Source: Nitrospiraceae bacterium (lineage in GTDB: Bacteria; Nitrospirota; Nitrospiria; Nitrospirales; UBA8639). From it: a stretch of 17,896 nt of DNA. Shown here one piece after another: positions 1-7,113 of this stretch. Each line of letters begins with the position of its first letter. The stretch's first letter is position 1. Made by a program: the position numbers and the translations under genes. Below the pieces are notes generated by a model. It was not told the DNA's origin and made no database searches. It saw only the letters and a program-made list of their open reading frames with translations. The DNA lies in contig DOFS01000468.1 of the NCBI GenBank assembly GCA_003523945.1, forward strand, positions 1-17,896. The letters are read 5' to 3'.

Positions 1-1
1 G

Positions 2-1945
2 TTACTTGAAGAGGTCGTTGATTTGTTTTCCGAGCGGGCCTATCGAAAGGGCCTGGATTTGGCTGCCTATGTTGACGGGGATGTGCCCTCCGAGTTGTTT
101 GGCGATCCTCATCGTTTGCGACAAATCCTTTGCAATTATCTTTCAAATGCTTTGAAGTTTACGATGGAAGGATCAGTGTTGTTGCGAGGTTCGATAATTC
201 ATGCAGCGAGTCCCGAGGTTGATGGGGGGATGAGTAACGCAAACGAACTTCCCGGTGATCCGGAAACAGAGCCTCGAGTGTGGATTAGATTGTCTGTCCA
301 AGATACGGGTCTGGGAATGTCTGAAGAGGTTCAACAAAAAATTTTCCAGGTGTTTACACAGGCGGATAGTTCCATGAGCCGGAAATTTGGAGGATCCGGT
401 TTGGGATTAGCAATTTGCAAACAATTAGCCGAATTGATGAATGGAACCGTGGGGGTGAGAAGTCAGGCAAATCAGGGTTCGACATTTTGGTGTGACATCC
501 CCTGTGGAATGGCAGGGTCAATTTCCTCCCCCAGCACTCATGCACCATTGGTTGAAGGCAGAGAGATCTGGATGATCGGTCCAGAACAGTCGTCAGGTTG
601 GGTGATAAGACAACTTCTTCTTGAATTAGGTGGCAAGGTTGTTCAGGCGGACACTATGCAGCAGGCGAGCACGTTGTTAGAAGGTGTCTACAAAACGGGG
701 AGTCCCGTCGCGGGGGTTATTCTGAGTGACCGTCTCCAGAAATCGGCTGTTCGGGATTGGCTTAAGCAAATTCGATCTTCGTCTCTATTTCAGGACATCA
801 AAGTTTGGGGGCTGAAGCCATTCTGGTCGCGCAAGGATAATGAAGCCATGGGTTTTACGTGTGATGGCATGATTACCCTTCCCATCCACCGAAAGCAATT
901 TTTTCAATGTGTATTAGGCGAGACGGATCATCAAGGGTCGTCAAAAATTCCACGGGCCTCAGAACGACATTCCGTGAGAAAAATTCCGGGATCCAACGAG
1001 TGCCTAGCCTCATGCCCTGTCAATACACAGGAAGGACCTTCCGTGTTGGTGGTGGAAGATAACCCGGTGAATCAACAAGTCGCAATGGGCATGTTGGCCA
1101 AACTCGGATGCCAGGTGAGAGTTGTGGAGACGGGAAGCCAGGCTTTGAACCTATTGCAAGACAGGGATGTTGACTGCATTGTCATGGATTGGGAGCTTCC
1201 CGATATGGATGGGTTAGCGATTACTCAAAGAATTCGCGAATTGGAATCGGCTGGAGTATTTGTCCATACCCATGCTTATTGGCATCGGCATCATGGCTTG
1301 GCCTCCCCTCCGGTCTCTCATATTCCGATTGTTGGAATGACCGCTCATGTACTTCCTGAACACGGACAGCAATGTCTGAAAAATGGCATGGATGATTGTC
1401 TTTTTAAGCCGGTTCATTTACCAGACTTTGAACGGGCACTTCGGCAATGGGTGGGGTTTGATCCCGCGGTCATAGATCCCACCTTAGCCTCGGCAGAGGA
1501 CAATAAGGAACGGAAGGTGACTCATTTTACCGGCCCCCTAAACTCAGGTTCTAGGCAACAGGGTGGTGTCCCCCCTCAGTGCCAGACCGACACAGAACGG
1601 TTTGACGTCTCTGCGGCATTGCAGGCCCTGGAGGGGAATGAAGGCTTGCTGTATTCCTTGTTACAGATTTTTAATACCACAACCCCAGATCTGATGAAGA
1701 GGATGCATGAGTCCGTTCAACAGCAGAATCGTCGAGAGCTTCAAAGGCTGGCCCACCAGATGAAAGGTGCGTTGCATGCGGTGTATGCCCCGCATGAAGG
1801 GAACCAAGTTGAACAGCTTGAACGCCTGGCGGTTTCAGCAACTTTTTCACACCTGAACGCCACGGTGATCGAATTAGAGCAAATGGCCAATCAGTTGATC
1901 AATGTATTTCAGTGCCTGATTTCTGTTCATCGAGACAAGGCCTGA
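2..1945 (+). CDS. Hybrid sensor histidine kinase, C-terminal part (ATPase-REC-REC-HPt), 5' truncated by window
   Basis: This is the cytoplasmic end of a BarA/ArcB-like phosphorelay kinase; the reading frame is open to the window edge, so sensor and H-box lie upstream. Numbering from the TTG at 23: an HATPase_c domain spans about 20-165, with N box (CNYLSNALKFT), G1 (DTGLGM, 94-99), F box (IFQVFTQAD) and G2 (GGSGLGLA). A first receiver (about 180-300) is degenerate: it lacks the acidic pair, and the usual Lys-Pro is Leu286-Pro. A second receiver (about 340-478) is intact, with E345/D346, phospho-acceptor D389 (MDWELPDMDG), T440 and K462, and carries a His-rich insert at 411-433. A C-terminal HPt domain (about 527-635) has H578 in AHQMKG. 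Phosphate would pass from the upstream H-box to D389 to H578 and then to an external regulator that is not in this window. Its link to chemotaxis is only by position. The family call is firm; the signal and target are unknown. Confidence 0.93.
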   Translation, partial: LLEEVVDLFSERAYRKGLDLAAYVDGDVPSELFGDPHRLRQILCNYLSNALKFTMEGSVLLRGSIIHAASPEVDGGMSNANELPGDPETEPRVWIRLSVQDTGLGMSEEVQQKIFQVFTQADSSMSRKFGGSGLGLAICKQLAELMNGTVGVRSQANQGSTFWCDIPCGMAGSISSPSTHAPLVEGREIWMIGPEQSSGWVIRQLLLELGGKVVQADTMQQASTLLEGVYKTGSPVAGVILSDRLQKSAVRDWLKQIRSSSLFQDIKVWGLKPFWSRKDNEAMGFTCDGMITLPIHRKQFFQCVLGETDHQGSSKIPRASERHSVRKIPGSNECLASCPVNTQEGPSVLVVEDNPVNQQVAMGMLAKLGCQVRVVETGSQALNLLQDRDVDCIVMDWELPDMDGLAITQRIRELESAGVFVHTHAYWHRHHGLASPPVSHIPIVGMTAHVLPEHGQQCLKNGMDDCLFKPVHLPDFERALRQWVGFDPAVIDPTLASAEDNKERKVTHFTGPLNSGSRQQGGVPPQCQTDTERFDVSAALQALEGNEGLLYSLLQIFNTTTPDLMKRMHESVQQQNRRELQRLAHQMKGALHAVYAPHEGNQVEQLERLAVSATFSHLNATVIELEQMANQLINVFQCLISVHRDKA

Positions 1946-1976
1946 TGATATTCCCAGCTTACCTTTTTGCTCTGAA

Positions 1977-2022
1977 GGAGGGACACGGAATGACCCGACC
2001 TCATAGCTTGGGAATGAATTGA
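1977..2022 (+). other. Ten-codon ORF behind a strong Shine-Dalgarno
   Basis: An AAGGAGGG sequence at 1977-1984 is followed by ATG at 1990 and a 10-codon frame (MTRPHSLGMN) ending in TGA at 2020-2022. It sits between the hybrid kinase and the HTH gene. It could be a leader peptide, the remnant of a lost gene, or chance. Only the spacing and the SD strength support translation. Confidence 0.25.
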
Positions 2023-2124
2023 GAAGAGTACAACATTCTACCATCGGGAAGGAAATCTCAAGTTTTCACACCATTAGTCCGATACCACAAGCATTACTGA
2101 CCAAACTCTAATGAGGGTGCCACA

Positions 2125-2352
2125 ATGAAAGATTTGCTGACCTTAAGTGAAGTGTCAACGTTTTTAAAAGTGCCAAAATCGACGATCTACAAATTAGCCA
2201 GAGAGCGTCGACTCCCGGGGCATAAAGTTGGAAAACACTGGCGTTTTGTTCGGGAGGAAATTGAAGCCTGGGTCCAAAATGCCGGAGGAGAGGCGGCGAT
2301 GGTTGGTGCAGGACCTCAACAGGGGGCCCGTGACCGGTTTAGCTTGAATTAA
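2125..2352 (+). CDS. Small helix-turn-helix DNA-binding protein, excisionase/MerR-like family
   Basis: A 75-residue protein whose first 55 residues match the excisionase-type (HTH_17, AlpA/Xis-like) winged-helix pattern. LTLSEVSTFLKVPKSTIYKL forms the helix-turn-helix, and RRLPGHKVGKHWRF forms the wing that contacts DNA. The EEIEAWV helix closes the domain. The last 20 residues are Gly/Ala-rich and probably disordered. GAGGGT at 2113-2118 lies six bases ahead of the ATG. Family members bind DNA as recombination directionality factors or as small transcription regulators. No integrase or phage gene is visible here, so a regulatory role is more likely than excision. Lying between a sensor kinase and cheY, it may control the chemotaxis genes, but this is inference from position. 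Confidence 0.85.
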   Translation: MKDLLTLSEVSTFLKVPKSTIYKLARERRLPGHKVGKHWRFVREEIEAWVQNAGGEAAMVGAGPQQGARDRFSLN

Positions 2353-2373
2353 ACCTTTCTTGTGGCACTTGAC

Positions 2374-2389
2374 TCTCTTGCATAAGAGA
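2374..2389. other. Short inverted repeat after the HTH gene
   Basis: TCTCTT and AAGAGA form a perfect 6-bp stem around a GCAT loop, 21 bases after the HTH stop codon. The stem is AT-rich and has no T-tract, so it is a poor terminator. It could equally be a protein binding site. Confidence 0.3.
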
Positions 2390-2497
2390 ATGGAAAGCGC
2401 TACATCGATCACCTGCTCATATTCTGAGGGCAAGATGCCCCGGAATGAGCAAGGAACCCTCTTCATGGGCATTGAAAGTGATCAGACCTTTCAATGT

Positions 2498-2524
2498 TCA
2501 AACATCTCCCTCTCCTCCCGATAA
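2498..2524 (+). promoter_or_regulatory. Candidate FliA (sigma-28) type promoter upstream of cheY
   Basis: TCAA, then 15 bases, then CCCGATAA compares with the flagellar sigma-28 pattern TAAA-N15-GCCGATAA: seven of eight positions in the -10 and three of four in the core -35, with exact spacing. It points towards cheY, but about 370 bases upstream of it, which would mean a long 5' leader. FliA control of chemotaxis genes is common in the family-level literature. The match alone is modest evidence. Confidence 0.33.
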
Positions 2525-2891
2525 AACTTTCCCATTTCTTTCCGTTATGTTTGTTCAACCCCATTCTTCCTGTGATAGCAGTTGAGATGGTTATTGAATC
2601 CCGTGTCCGATTGTTTCTCCATAAAGGCTCGTGATGTAAACAATCTTTCCAGGGAGGCCATATTCGGACCTATGGCACGCTCGGTTATTAAATCCCATGC
2701 CAAATACGAACGTGGCTCGAAACGTGGCATTTTACTGTGATGACTAAAGAATGGAAAGAAGCGAACCGAATTTCGAATATACCAGGTGTGTACGCAATTA
2801 GAGGGACGTGTTCCGTTTAGAATAAAGTTCCGTTGGTGGGAACCATCAAAAAAGCCTGGGATTTCATGGCCCAAGGCGTAAGGAGTGCAAC

Positions 2892-3290
2892 ATGATCGAT
2901 ACCGGGATGAAAGTCTTAGTGGTAGACGATATGTCTACTATGCGTCGAATTGTTAAAAACGTGTTACGCCAGATCGGCTTTACGGACATCATGGAAGCCG
3001 AAAATGGACAGGATGCTTTGTCAAAATTAAAGGCCGGTGGCTTTGGTTTGGTGGTGTCGGATTGGAATATGCCTGTGATGCAAGGCATAGATCTTTTGAG
3101 GGCCATTCGAGCCGATGAGGATTTGAAAACGCTTCCCTTTTTGATGGTCACTGCCGAAGCCCAAAAGGACAATTTGATCGTGGCCGTTCAAGCCGGGGTC
3201 AGCAACTATGTCGTGAAACCGTTTACCGCGGAAGTTTTGCAAGCAAAATTAGAGAAAATTTTTGCCCATGTTCATCCAGCGAAAACGTGA
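2892..3290 (+). CDS. cheY: Chemotaxis response regulator CheY
   Basis: A single-domain receiver of 132 residues that, when phosphorylated by CheA, binds the flagellar switch (FliM) and changes motor rotation. Every key residue falls at the same number as in E. coli CheY: acidic pocket D12 and D13, phospho-acceptor D57 (VVSDWNMP), T87, the conformational Y106, and K109 (VVKPF). There is no output domain. AAGGAG at 2879-2884 lies seven bases before the ATG, which supports this start. cheZ follows directly, and cheA lies two genes downstream. The TGA of a short upstream frame overlaps the ATG (ATGA). Identification is secure. Confidence 0.97.
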   Translation: MIDTGMKVLVVDDMSTMRRIVKNVLRQIGFTDIMEAENGQDALSKLKAGGFGLVVSDWNMPVMQGIDLLRAIRADEDLKTLPFLMVTAEAQKDNLIVAVQAGVSNYVVKPFTAEVLQAKLEKIFAHVHPAKT

Positions 3291-3325
3291 TTTCTGTTTA
3301 GTTGACCTTCCTGACTTACGACAAC

Positions 3326-3331
3326 AAGGAG
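3326..3331 (+). promoter_or_regulatory. Ribosome binding site that sets the cheZ start
   Basis: AAGGAG lies six bases before the ATG at 3338. The longer frame beginning with TTG at 3302 has no comparable site, so 3338 is preferred. Confidence 0.8.
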
Positions 3332-3337
3332 ACCCCT

Positions 3338-3979
3338 ATGCTTGTGGATCGGACCTTTGAGACCGAGTTTCCAGGCGATGACAACATGTCTGAGGAGGAT
3401 TTGCCTAAGGATCGCCTGATACATTCGGAAATAGAGGAGTTAACCAAGTATGTGGAGGTGATTACCCAAACGATTCGAGAAATGGAATCTCCGGTGACCA
3501 CGACCTCCGATCAACTCCCTCAAGCCACCTCACACTTACATGATCTTGCCAAGATGACGGAGGAGGGAACTCATCAGGTCATCAATCTAACGGAAGAACT
3601 GGAACAGAATCGAGAGGTCATTCAACACCTGTTGGAACAATTACGGGCCAATGTAGCCGGGAGAGCGGTCAAGGATCTTGATGCAATATTGGCAATCGTG
3701 AAGGCAGATGAAGGACGACTGGTAAATATTCATGTCGCGTTGTCTTTTCAGGACCTTGTGGCCCAACGCGTTGCAAAGCTCGTGACCATTCTAAATGAAA
3801 TACAACACAAACTGCTCAAGCTGGTGGTAATTTTTGGGATTCAACAACAAAAGGGTGGGGCCGGATCTCCAGGTGAAGAGCGCGGGTATGAAATGCTGCG
3901 GCAGTTGGATGCGTCAAAAGCCACAGCCCTTCAACAGGATCTTGTCGATAGCATCATGGCCGAATACCGGATGTCCTAA
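3338..3979 (+). CDS. cheZ: Protein phosphatase CheZ (CheY-P dephosphorylation)
   Basis: A 213-residue, largely helical protein that terminates the chemotaxis signal by hydrolysing CheY-phosphate. The diagnostic motif SFQDLVAQR (136-144) carries the two residues equivalent to E. coli D143 and Q147, here D139 and Q143. It sits in the long helical hairpin that forms the CheZ dimer four-helix bundle (about 30-165). The extreme C-terminus (QDLVDSIMAEYR) looks like the amphipathic CheY-docking helix, joined by a Gly/Pro-rich flexible linker (about 170-183), as in other CheZ. The start at 3338 has AAGGAG at proper spacing; a TTG at 3302 would add 12 residues without support. It lies between cheY and cheA. 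The motif makes the call firm although overall sequence is divergent. Confidence 0.92.
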   Translation: MLVDRTFETEFPGDDNMSEEDLPKDRLIHSEIEELTKYVEVITQTIREMESPVTTTSDQLPQATSHLHDLAKMTEEGTHQVINLTEELEQNREVIQHLLEQLRANVAGRAVKDLDAILAIVKADEGRLVNIHVALSFQDLVAQRVAKLVTILNEIQHKLLKLVVIFGIQQQKGGAGSPGEERGYEMLRQLDASKATALQQDLVDSIMAEYRMS

Positions 3980-4053
3980 ATGTCCATGAACTGTGAACTA
4001 GGTTGCGAGATGGCCCGAGGACGAAAAGTCTAAGAGTACGGAACAGGTGGGCG

Positions 4054-5952
4054 ATGAATGATGAAATGAAGGAAATACTCAACGATTTTTTAGCCGAAAG
4101 CTCGGAAATGCTGGAAGCACTTGACCAACATTTCGTGAAGCTGGAGACAGAGCCATCGAATATCGAATTGCTCAATGAGATTTTTCGGTGTATGCATAGC
4201 ATGAAAGGATCAGCCGGATTCTTGGGGTTTACTCATTTGGTGGAAGTCGCACATCAGGCTGAGAGTTTGCTGAACAAGCTGCGCCAGGGAGAAATGTCCG
4301 TTTCTCCGTTCATCATCGACATCATTTTGGAAGCGGTGGATGCGGTAAAAATGCTCCAGTCCGATATTCGGGAGACTGGAGAAGATTCACATGTCGAGAC
4401 CCATGCCATTGTAAATAAAATGGCACTCACCCTGGAGAGTGCCGACGATCTGATGTTGTCCGTCCCCCCTTCCCAAAAGGAGGTGATGAAGAATGCCCCC
4501 TCCGCTACTTTCCGTTCTCCGCCACCAACTCAGACTCTTCCTATGGCTGGGCCTCGCTCCCCCTTACACCCATCTTTAGATTCCTCCGCGCGTGACGAGC
4601 CGGTAGGTATAAATTGGGTGGCCGAACCTCCGCCTCCTTCCGAGGAACCCGCAGGATTATCTGACGTGTTAGTAAAAATGAGAGAAGCCGCGAACCGAAC
4701 CCTACAGGCTGCCAGTGTTCAGACCGGCAAACCCACAGGTGGAAAAGATGAAGACCAAACCGTTCGAGTCGAAACTAAACGGTTAGATCATGTCATGAAC
4801 CTGGTGGGAGAACTGGTTCTGAGTCGGAACCGGCTCATTAAGCTAGGGAATGGTCTTGAAGAACAGATCGAGATCAATCCAGCTGTCCGAGAATTAAACC
4901 TGACGTTGGCCCAACTCAATCTGGTGACCTCTGATTTGCAGTTGGCCGTCATGAAAACCCGGATGGTTCCTATTCGGAAAGTATTTTCACGCTTTCCCAG
5001 GTTGGTTCGGGATTTAGCGGGTAAGTTGGGTAAGCAAGTACGGTTGGAATTAGTAGGAGAAGATACAGAAGTCGACAAGTCCGTGTCTGACGAATTAAGT
5101 GATCCACTGGTCCATTTGGTGAGGAATGCGATGGACCATGGTTTGGAAACGGCGGCGGTCCGGAAACAACTTGGCAAAAGTCTGGAAGGGTATGTGCGAT
5201 TGTCGGCCCAGCAAGAAGGTAACAGCATTGTGATTCGGGTTGAAGACAATGGTCGGGGATTGCAAGTTGAAAAAATTGCCGAAAAAGCCCTCGCCAAAGG
5301 CCTGGTAGCCAAAAACGAACTGGATGCCATGAGTCCGCGGGACATCATGAATTTGATTTTTCTTCCCGGCTTTAGCACAGCCGAGCAAGTGAGTGATGTT
5401 TCAGGTCGCGGCGTTGGCATGGATGTGGTACGAACCAATATTAGTCGAATGAATGGAAGTTTGGAGCTGGATTCCGAGCCTGGTCAAGGCAGTCGGGTCA
5501 CGATCAAGCTTCCGTTGACCGTGGCCATTATTCAAGCGTTGATGGTAGAGGTGGAATGTGCCACTTTTGCCATTCCGTTGGCTTCGGTGGTTGAGGCCGT
5601 CAAAGTCACGAAAGAAGAAATTAAAACGGTGAATGGGCAAGCGGTACTCAACCTCCGCGAACGGATTCTTCCCCTTCTGGATCTGAGTAAGACCTTTCAT
5701 ATTCCCAGTGCCCAAACCGGTGGTGAATGCTACGTAGTGGTCGTGAGCATCGGGGAACAACAGTTCGGTGTGGTCGTGAATCGATTACGGGCACAAGAGG
5801 AAGTGGTGATTAAGTCCTTGGGGGAATTTTTGGCCACTGTCAAAGGGGTGGCGGGTGCGACCATTACGGGAGATGGCAGGGTGGTGTTGATATTGGATAT
5901 GGCGGATTTGGTACGGGAGGTACAAACCTCATCGTATACCGGGATGCGTTAA
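4054..5952 (+). CDS. cheA: Chemotaxis sensor histidine kinase CheA
   Basis: The central kinase of chemotaxis, 632 residues. P1 (HPt, about 1-110) has phospho-acceptor H48 in MHSMKGSAGF. About 133-235 is a Pro/Ser-rich linker in which I see no P2 CheY-binding domain. P3 dimerisation begins at about 238 (RLDHVMNLVGELVLSRN). The P4 ATPase has N box HLVRNAMDHG (354-363), G1 DNGRG (398-402), an F box near PGFSTA and G2 GRGVGMD (451-457). P5, the CheW-like domain, covers about 490-632 and docks receptors and CheW. The ATG at 4054 follows AGGTGG at 4045-4050 and begins directly with the P1 domain. A TTG at 4003 in frame has no spaced SD. cheZ is upstream and cheV downstream. Missing P2 implies that CheY meets P1/P4 directly or with low affinity. 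Confidence 0.97.
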   Translation: MNDEMKEILNDFLAESSEMLEALDQHFVKLETEPSNIELLNEIFRCMHSMKGSAGFLGFTHLVEVAHQAESLLNKLRQGEMSVSPFIIDIILEAVDAVKMLQSDIRETGEDSHVETHAIVNKMALTLESADDLMLSVPPSQKEVMKNAPSATFRSPPPTQTLPMAGPRSPLHPSLDSSARDEPVGINWVAEPPPPSEEPAGLSDVLVKMREAANRTLQAASVQTGKPTGGKDEDQTVRVETKRLDHVMNLVGELVLSRNRLIKLGNGLEEQIEINPAVRELNLTLAQLNLVTSDLQLAVMKTRMVPIRKVFSRFPRLVRDLAGKLGKQVRLELVGEDTEVDKSVSDELSDPLVHLVRNAMDHGLETAAVRKQLGKSLEGYVRLSAQQEGNSIVIRVEDNGRGLQVEKIAEKALAKGLVAKNELDAMSPRDIMNLIFLPGFSTAEQVSDVSGRGVGMDVVRTNISRMNGSLELDSEPGQGSRVTIKLPLTVAIIQALMVEVECATFAIPLASVVEAVKVTKEEIKTVNGQAVLNLRERILPLLDLSKTFHIPSAQTGGECYVVVVSIGEQQFGVVVNRLRAQEEVVIKSLGEFLATVKGVAGATITGDGRVVLILDMADLVREVQTSSYTGMR

Positions 5953-5975
5953 TCTGCTCATGGTGTGGTTGACCT

Positions 5976-5992
5976 GAGAACTTACCGTTCTC
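5976..5992. other. Inverted repeat between cheA and cheV
   Basis: GAGAAC and GTTCTC form a perfect 6-bp stem with loop TTACC, 23 bases after the cheA stop. No T-tract follows, so it is at most a weak attenuator or an mRNA-processing or stability element within the operon. Confidence 0.3.
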
Positions 5993-6073
5993 CCAAGACA
6001 GACAAGGATCACCACGAGGGCGGTAGCCGGAGATTACCCACCCGGTGTTGAGTGAAGGACTGAGGAGAGTGTA

Positions 6074-7030
6074 ATGGCAAAATGGATGGCAGAAATTGAT
6101 CAACGGACCGGGCTGGCCGGAGCCAATAAGATGGAACTCTTAATGTTCCATTTGGGAACCGATGAAACCTACGGCATAAATGTATTTAAAATTCGGGAAG
6201 TCATGAAACTTCCACCGATCGTGAAAATTCCTGATGCCGATCCTCGAATTCTGGGATTGGTAAGCCTCCGTGGAGAAAACATCGCCTTGGTAGATTTAAA
6301 GCAGGCGATTGGACTTGGACCGTTGGATCCTATGGGATCAAAGTTGATTATTGCGGAATATAACGATAATAAACAGGGATTTTTGGTAGCCGGCGTTGAT
6401 CGCATTATTCGTATGTCATGGGAACGCATTCAAATCCCTCCCCCGATGGTGCAGTCCAGCCGACATGGGGCGGTTACCGCTATTACCAAATTAGAGGATG
6501 ATCGGATGGTGCTGATTCTGGATGTGGAAAAGGTGTTGGCCGAATTGCATCCACGAAGTGAAGAGGAAATCTTTGTCGGTATTGAACGGCATGAAGAATT
6601 AGCGGGGAAACGTGTCTTAGTCGCCGATGACTCACTCGTGGCGAGAAAGCAAATTACGAAAACCTTGGAACGGTTGGGGATGAAATATGAAGAAACCCAG
6701 ACGGGAAAAGAGGCGCTCACCCGTTTATGGCGTTATGCGGAGTTGGGTGAGAAAACCGACCGTACTATTTTTGACTTTGTAGCGGGGGTAATTACCGACA
6801 TTGAAATGCCGGAAATGGATGGATTTTCTTTAACGAAAGCTATCCGTGAAGATCTCCGATTGCAGGGCCTTCCAATCATAATGCATTCCTCCTTGTCCGG
6901 TCAGTGCAATATGGATAAAGGGAAAACCTTGGGTGTGACAGATTATGTGACAAAATTTCATCCCACGGACCTTCGGGACAAATTAGTTGAACATCTTGGA
7001 AAGCCTCAACGAGACCTCGTGGGGTCCTAA
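6074..7030 (+). CDS. cheV: Chemotaxis coupling protein CheV (CheW-REC)
   Basis: A 318-residue fusion of a CheW-like coupling domain and a receiver. The CheW domain (about 20-160) shows MFHLGTDETYGINVFKIREV and LVSLRGENIALVDL, as in adaptor proteins that bridge receptors and CheA. The receiver (about 178-310) has D185/D186, phospho-acceptor D242 in ITDIEMPEMDG, S272/S273 at the Thr switch position, and K294. CheV is phosphorylated by CheA and can act as phosphate sink or adaptation module. GAGGAG at 6062-6067 precedes the ATG by six bases. The gene lies between cheA and two chemoreceptors. With no cheR or cheB in the window, CheV is the only adaptation candidate seen here. Identification is secure; the adaptive role is inferred. 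Confidence 0.95.
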   Translation: MAKWMAEIDQRTGLAGANKMELLMFHLGTDETYGINVFKIREVMKLPPIVKIPDADPRILGLVSLRGENIALVDLKQAIGLGPLDPMGSKLIIAEYNDNKQGFLVAGVDRIIRMSWERIQIPPPMVQSSRHGAVTAITKLEDDRMVLILDVEKVLAELHPRSEEEIFVGIERHEELAGKRVLVADDSLVARKQITKTLERLGMKYEETQTGKEALTRLWRYAELGEKTDRTIFDFVAGVITDIEMPEMDGFSLTKAIREDLRLQGLPIIMHSSLSGQCNMDKGKTLGVTDYVTKFHPTDLRDKLVEHLGKPQRDLVGS

Positions 7031-7113
7031 GGGAAGCGGTCATCCTAGAATGTGGAGCGCTAAATTTTCGGCGATCTATAGAGGATTATGAACAGATTAC
7101 ATAGAGGATGGGA

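Larger units (their letters stand above)
2353..2891 (+). other. 539-base gap ahead of cheY with no convincing gene
   Basis: No ORF on either strand has both a recognisable product and a ribosome binding site. What can be seen is a small hairpin (TCTCTT, loop GCAT, AAGAGA) at 2374-2389 just after the HTH gene, a FliA-like promoter candidate at 2498-2524, and a short interrupted frame (2740-2895) whose TGA overlaps the cheY start. This is likely the control region of the chemotaxis operon, possibly with remnant coding sequence. Confidence 0.5.

Noticed and set aside
2364..2381. TGGCAC followed by TTGCA upstream of cheY, resembling a sigma-54 promoter
   Set aside because: GG and GC are separated by 14 bases instead of the required ten.
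2369..2397. TTGACT as a sigma-70 -35 element
   Set aside because: No acceptable -10 at 16-18 bases; the sequence there is GGAAAG.
2545..2874. 109-codon frame on the - strand upstream of cheY
   Set aside because: It starts with TTG without a ribosome binding site, the product resembles nothing known to me, and the composition (many His, Phe, Asn) looks like a chance frame.
4003..4053. N-terminal extension of CheA from TTG
   Set aside because: No spaced ribosome binding site, and the P1 domain begins directly at the ATG at 4054.
4788..5438. 216-codon - strand frame inside cheA
   Set aside because: Antisense shadow of a strongly conserved coding region; Ser/Arg/Thr-rich composition typical of such shadows.
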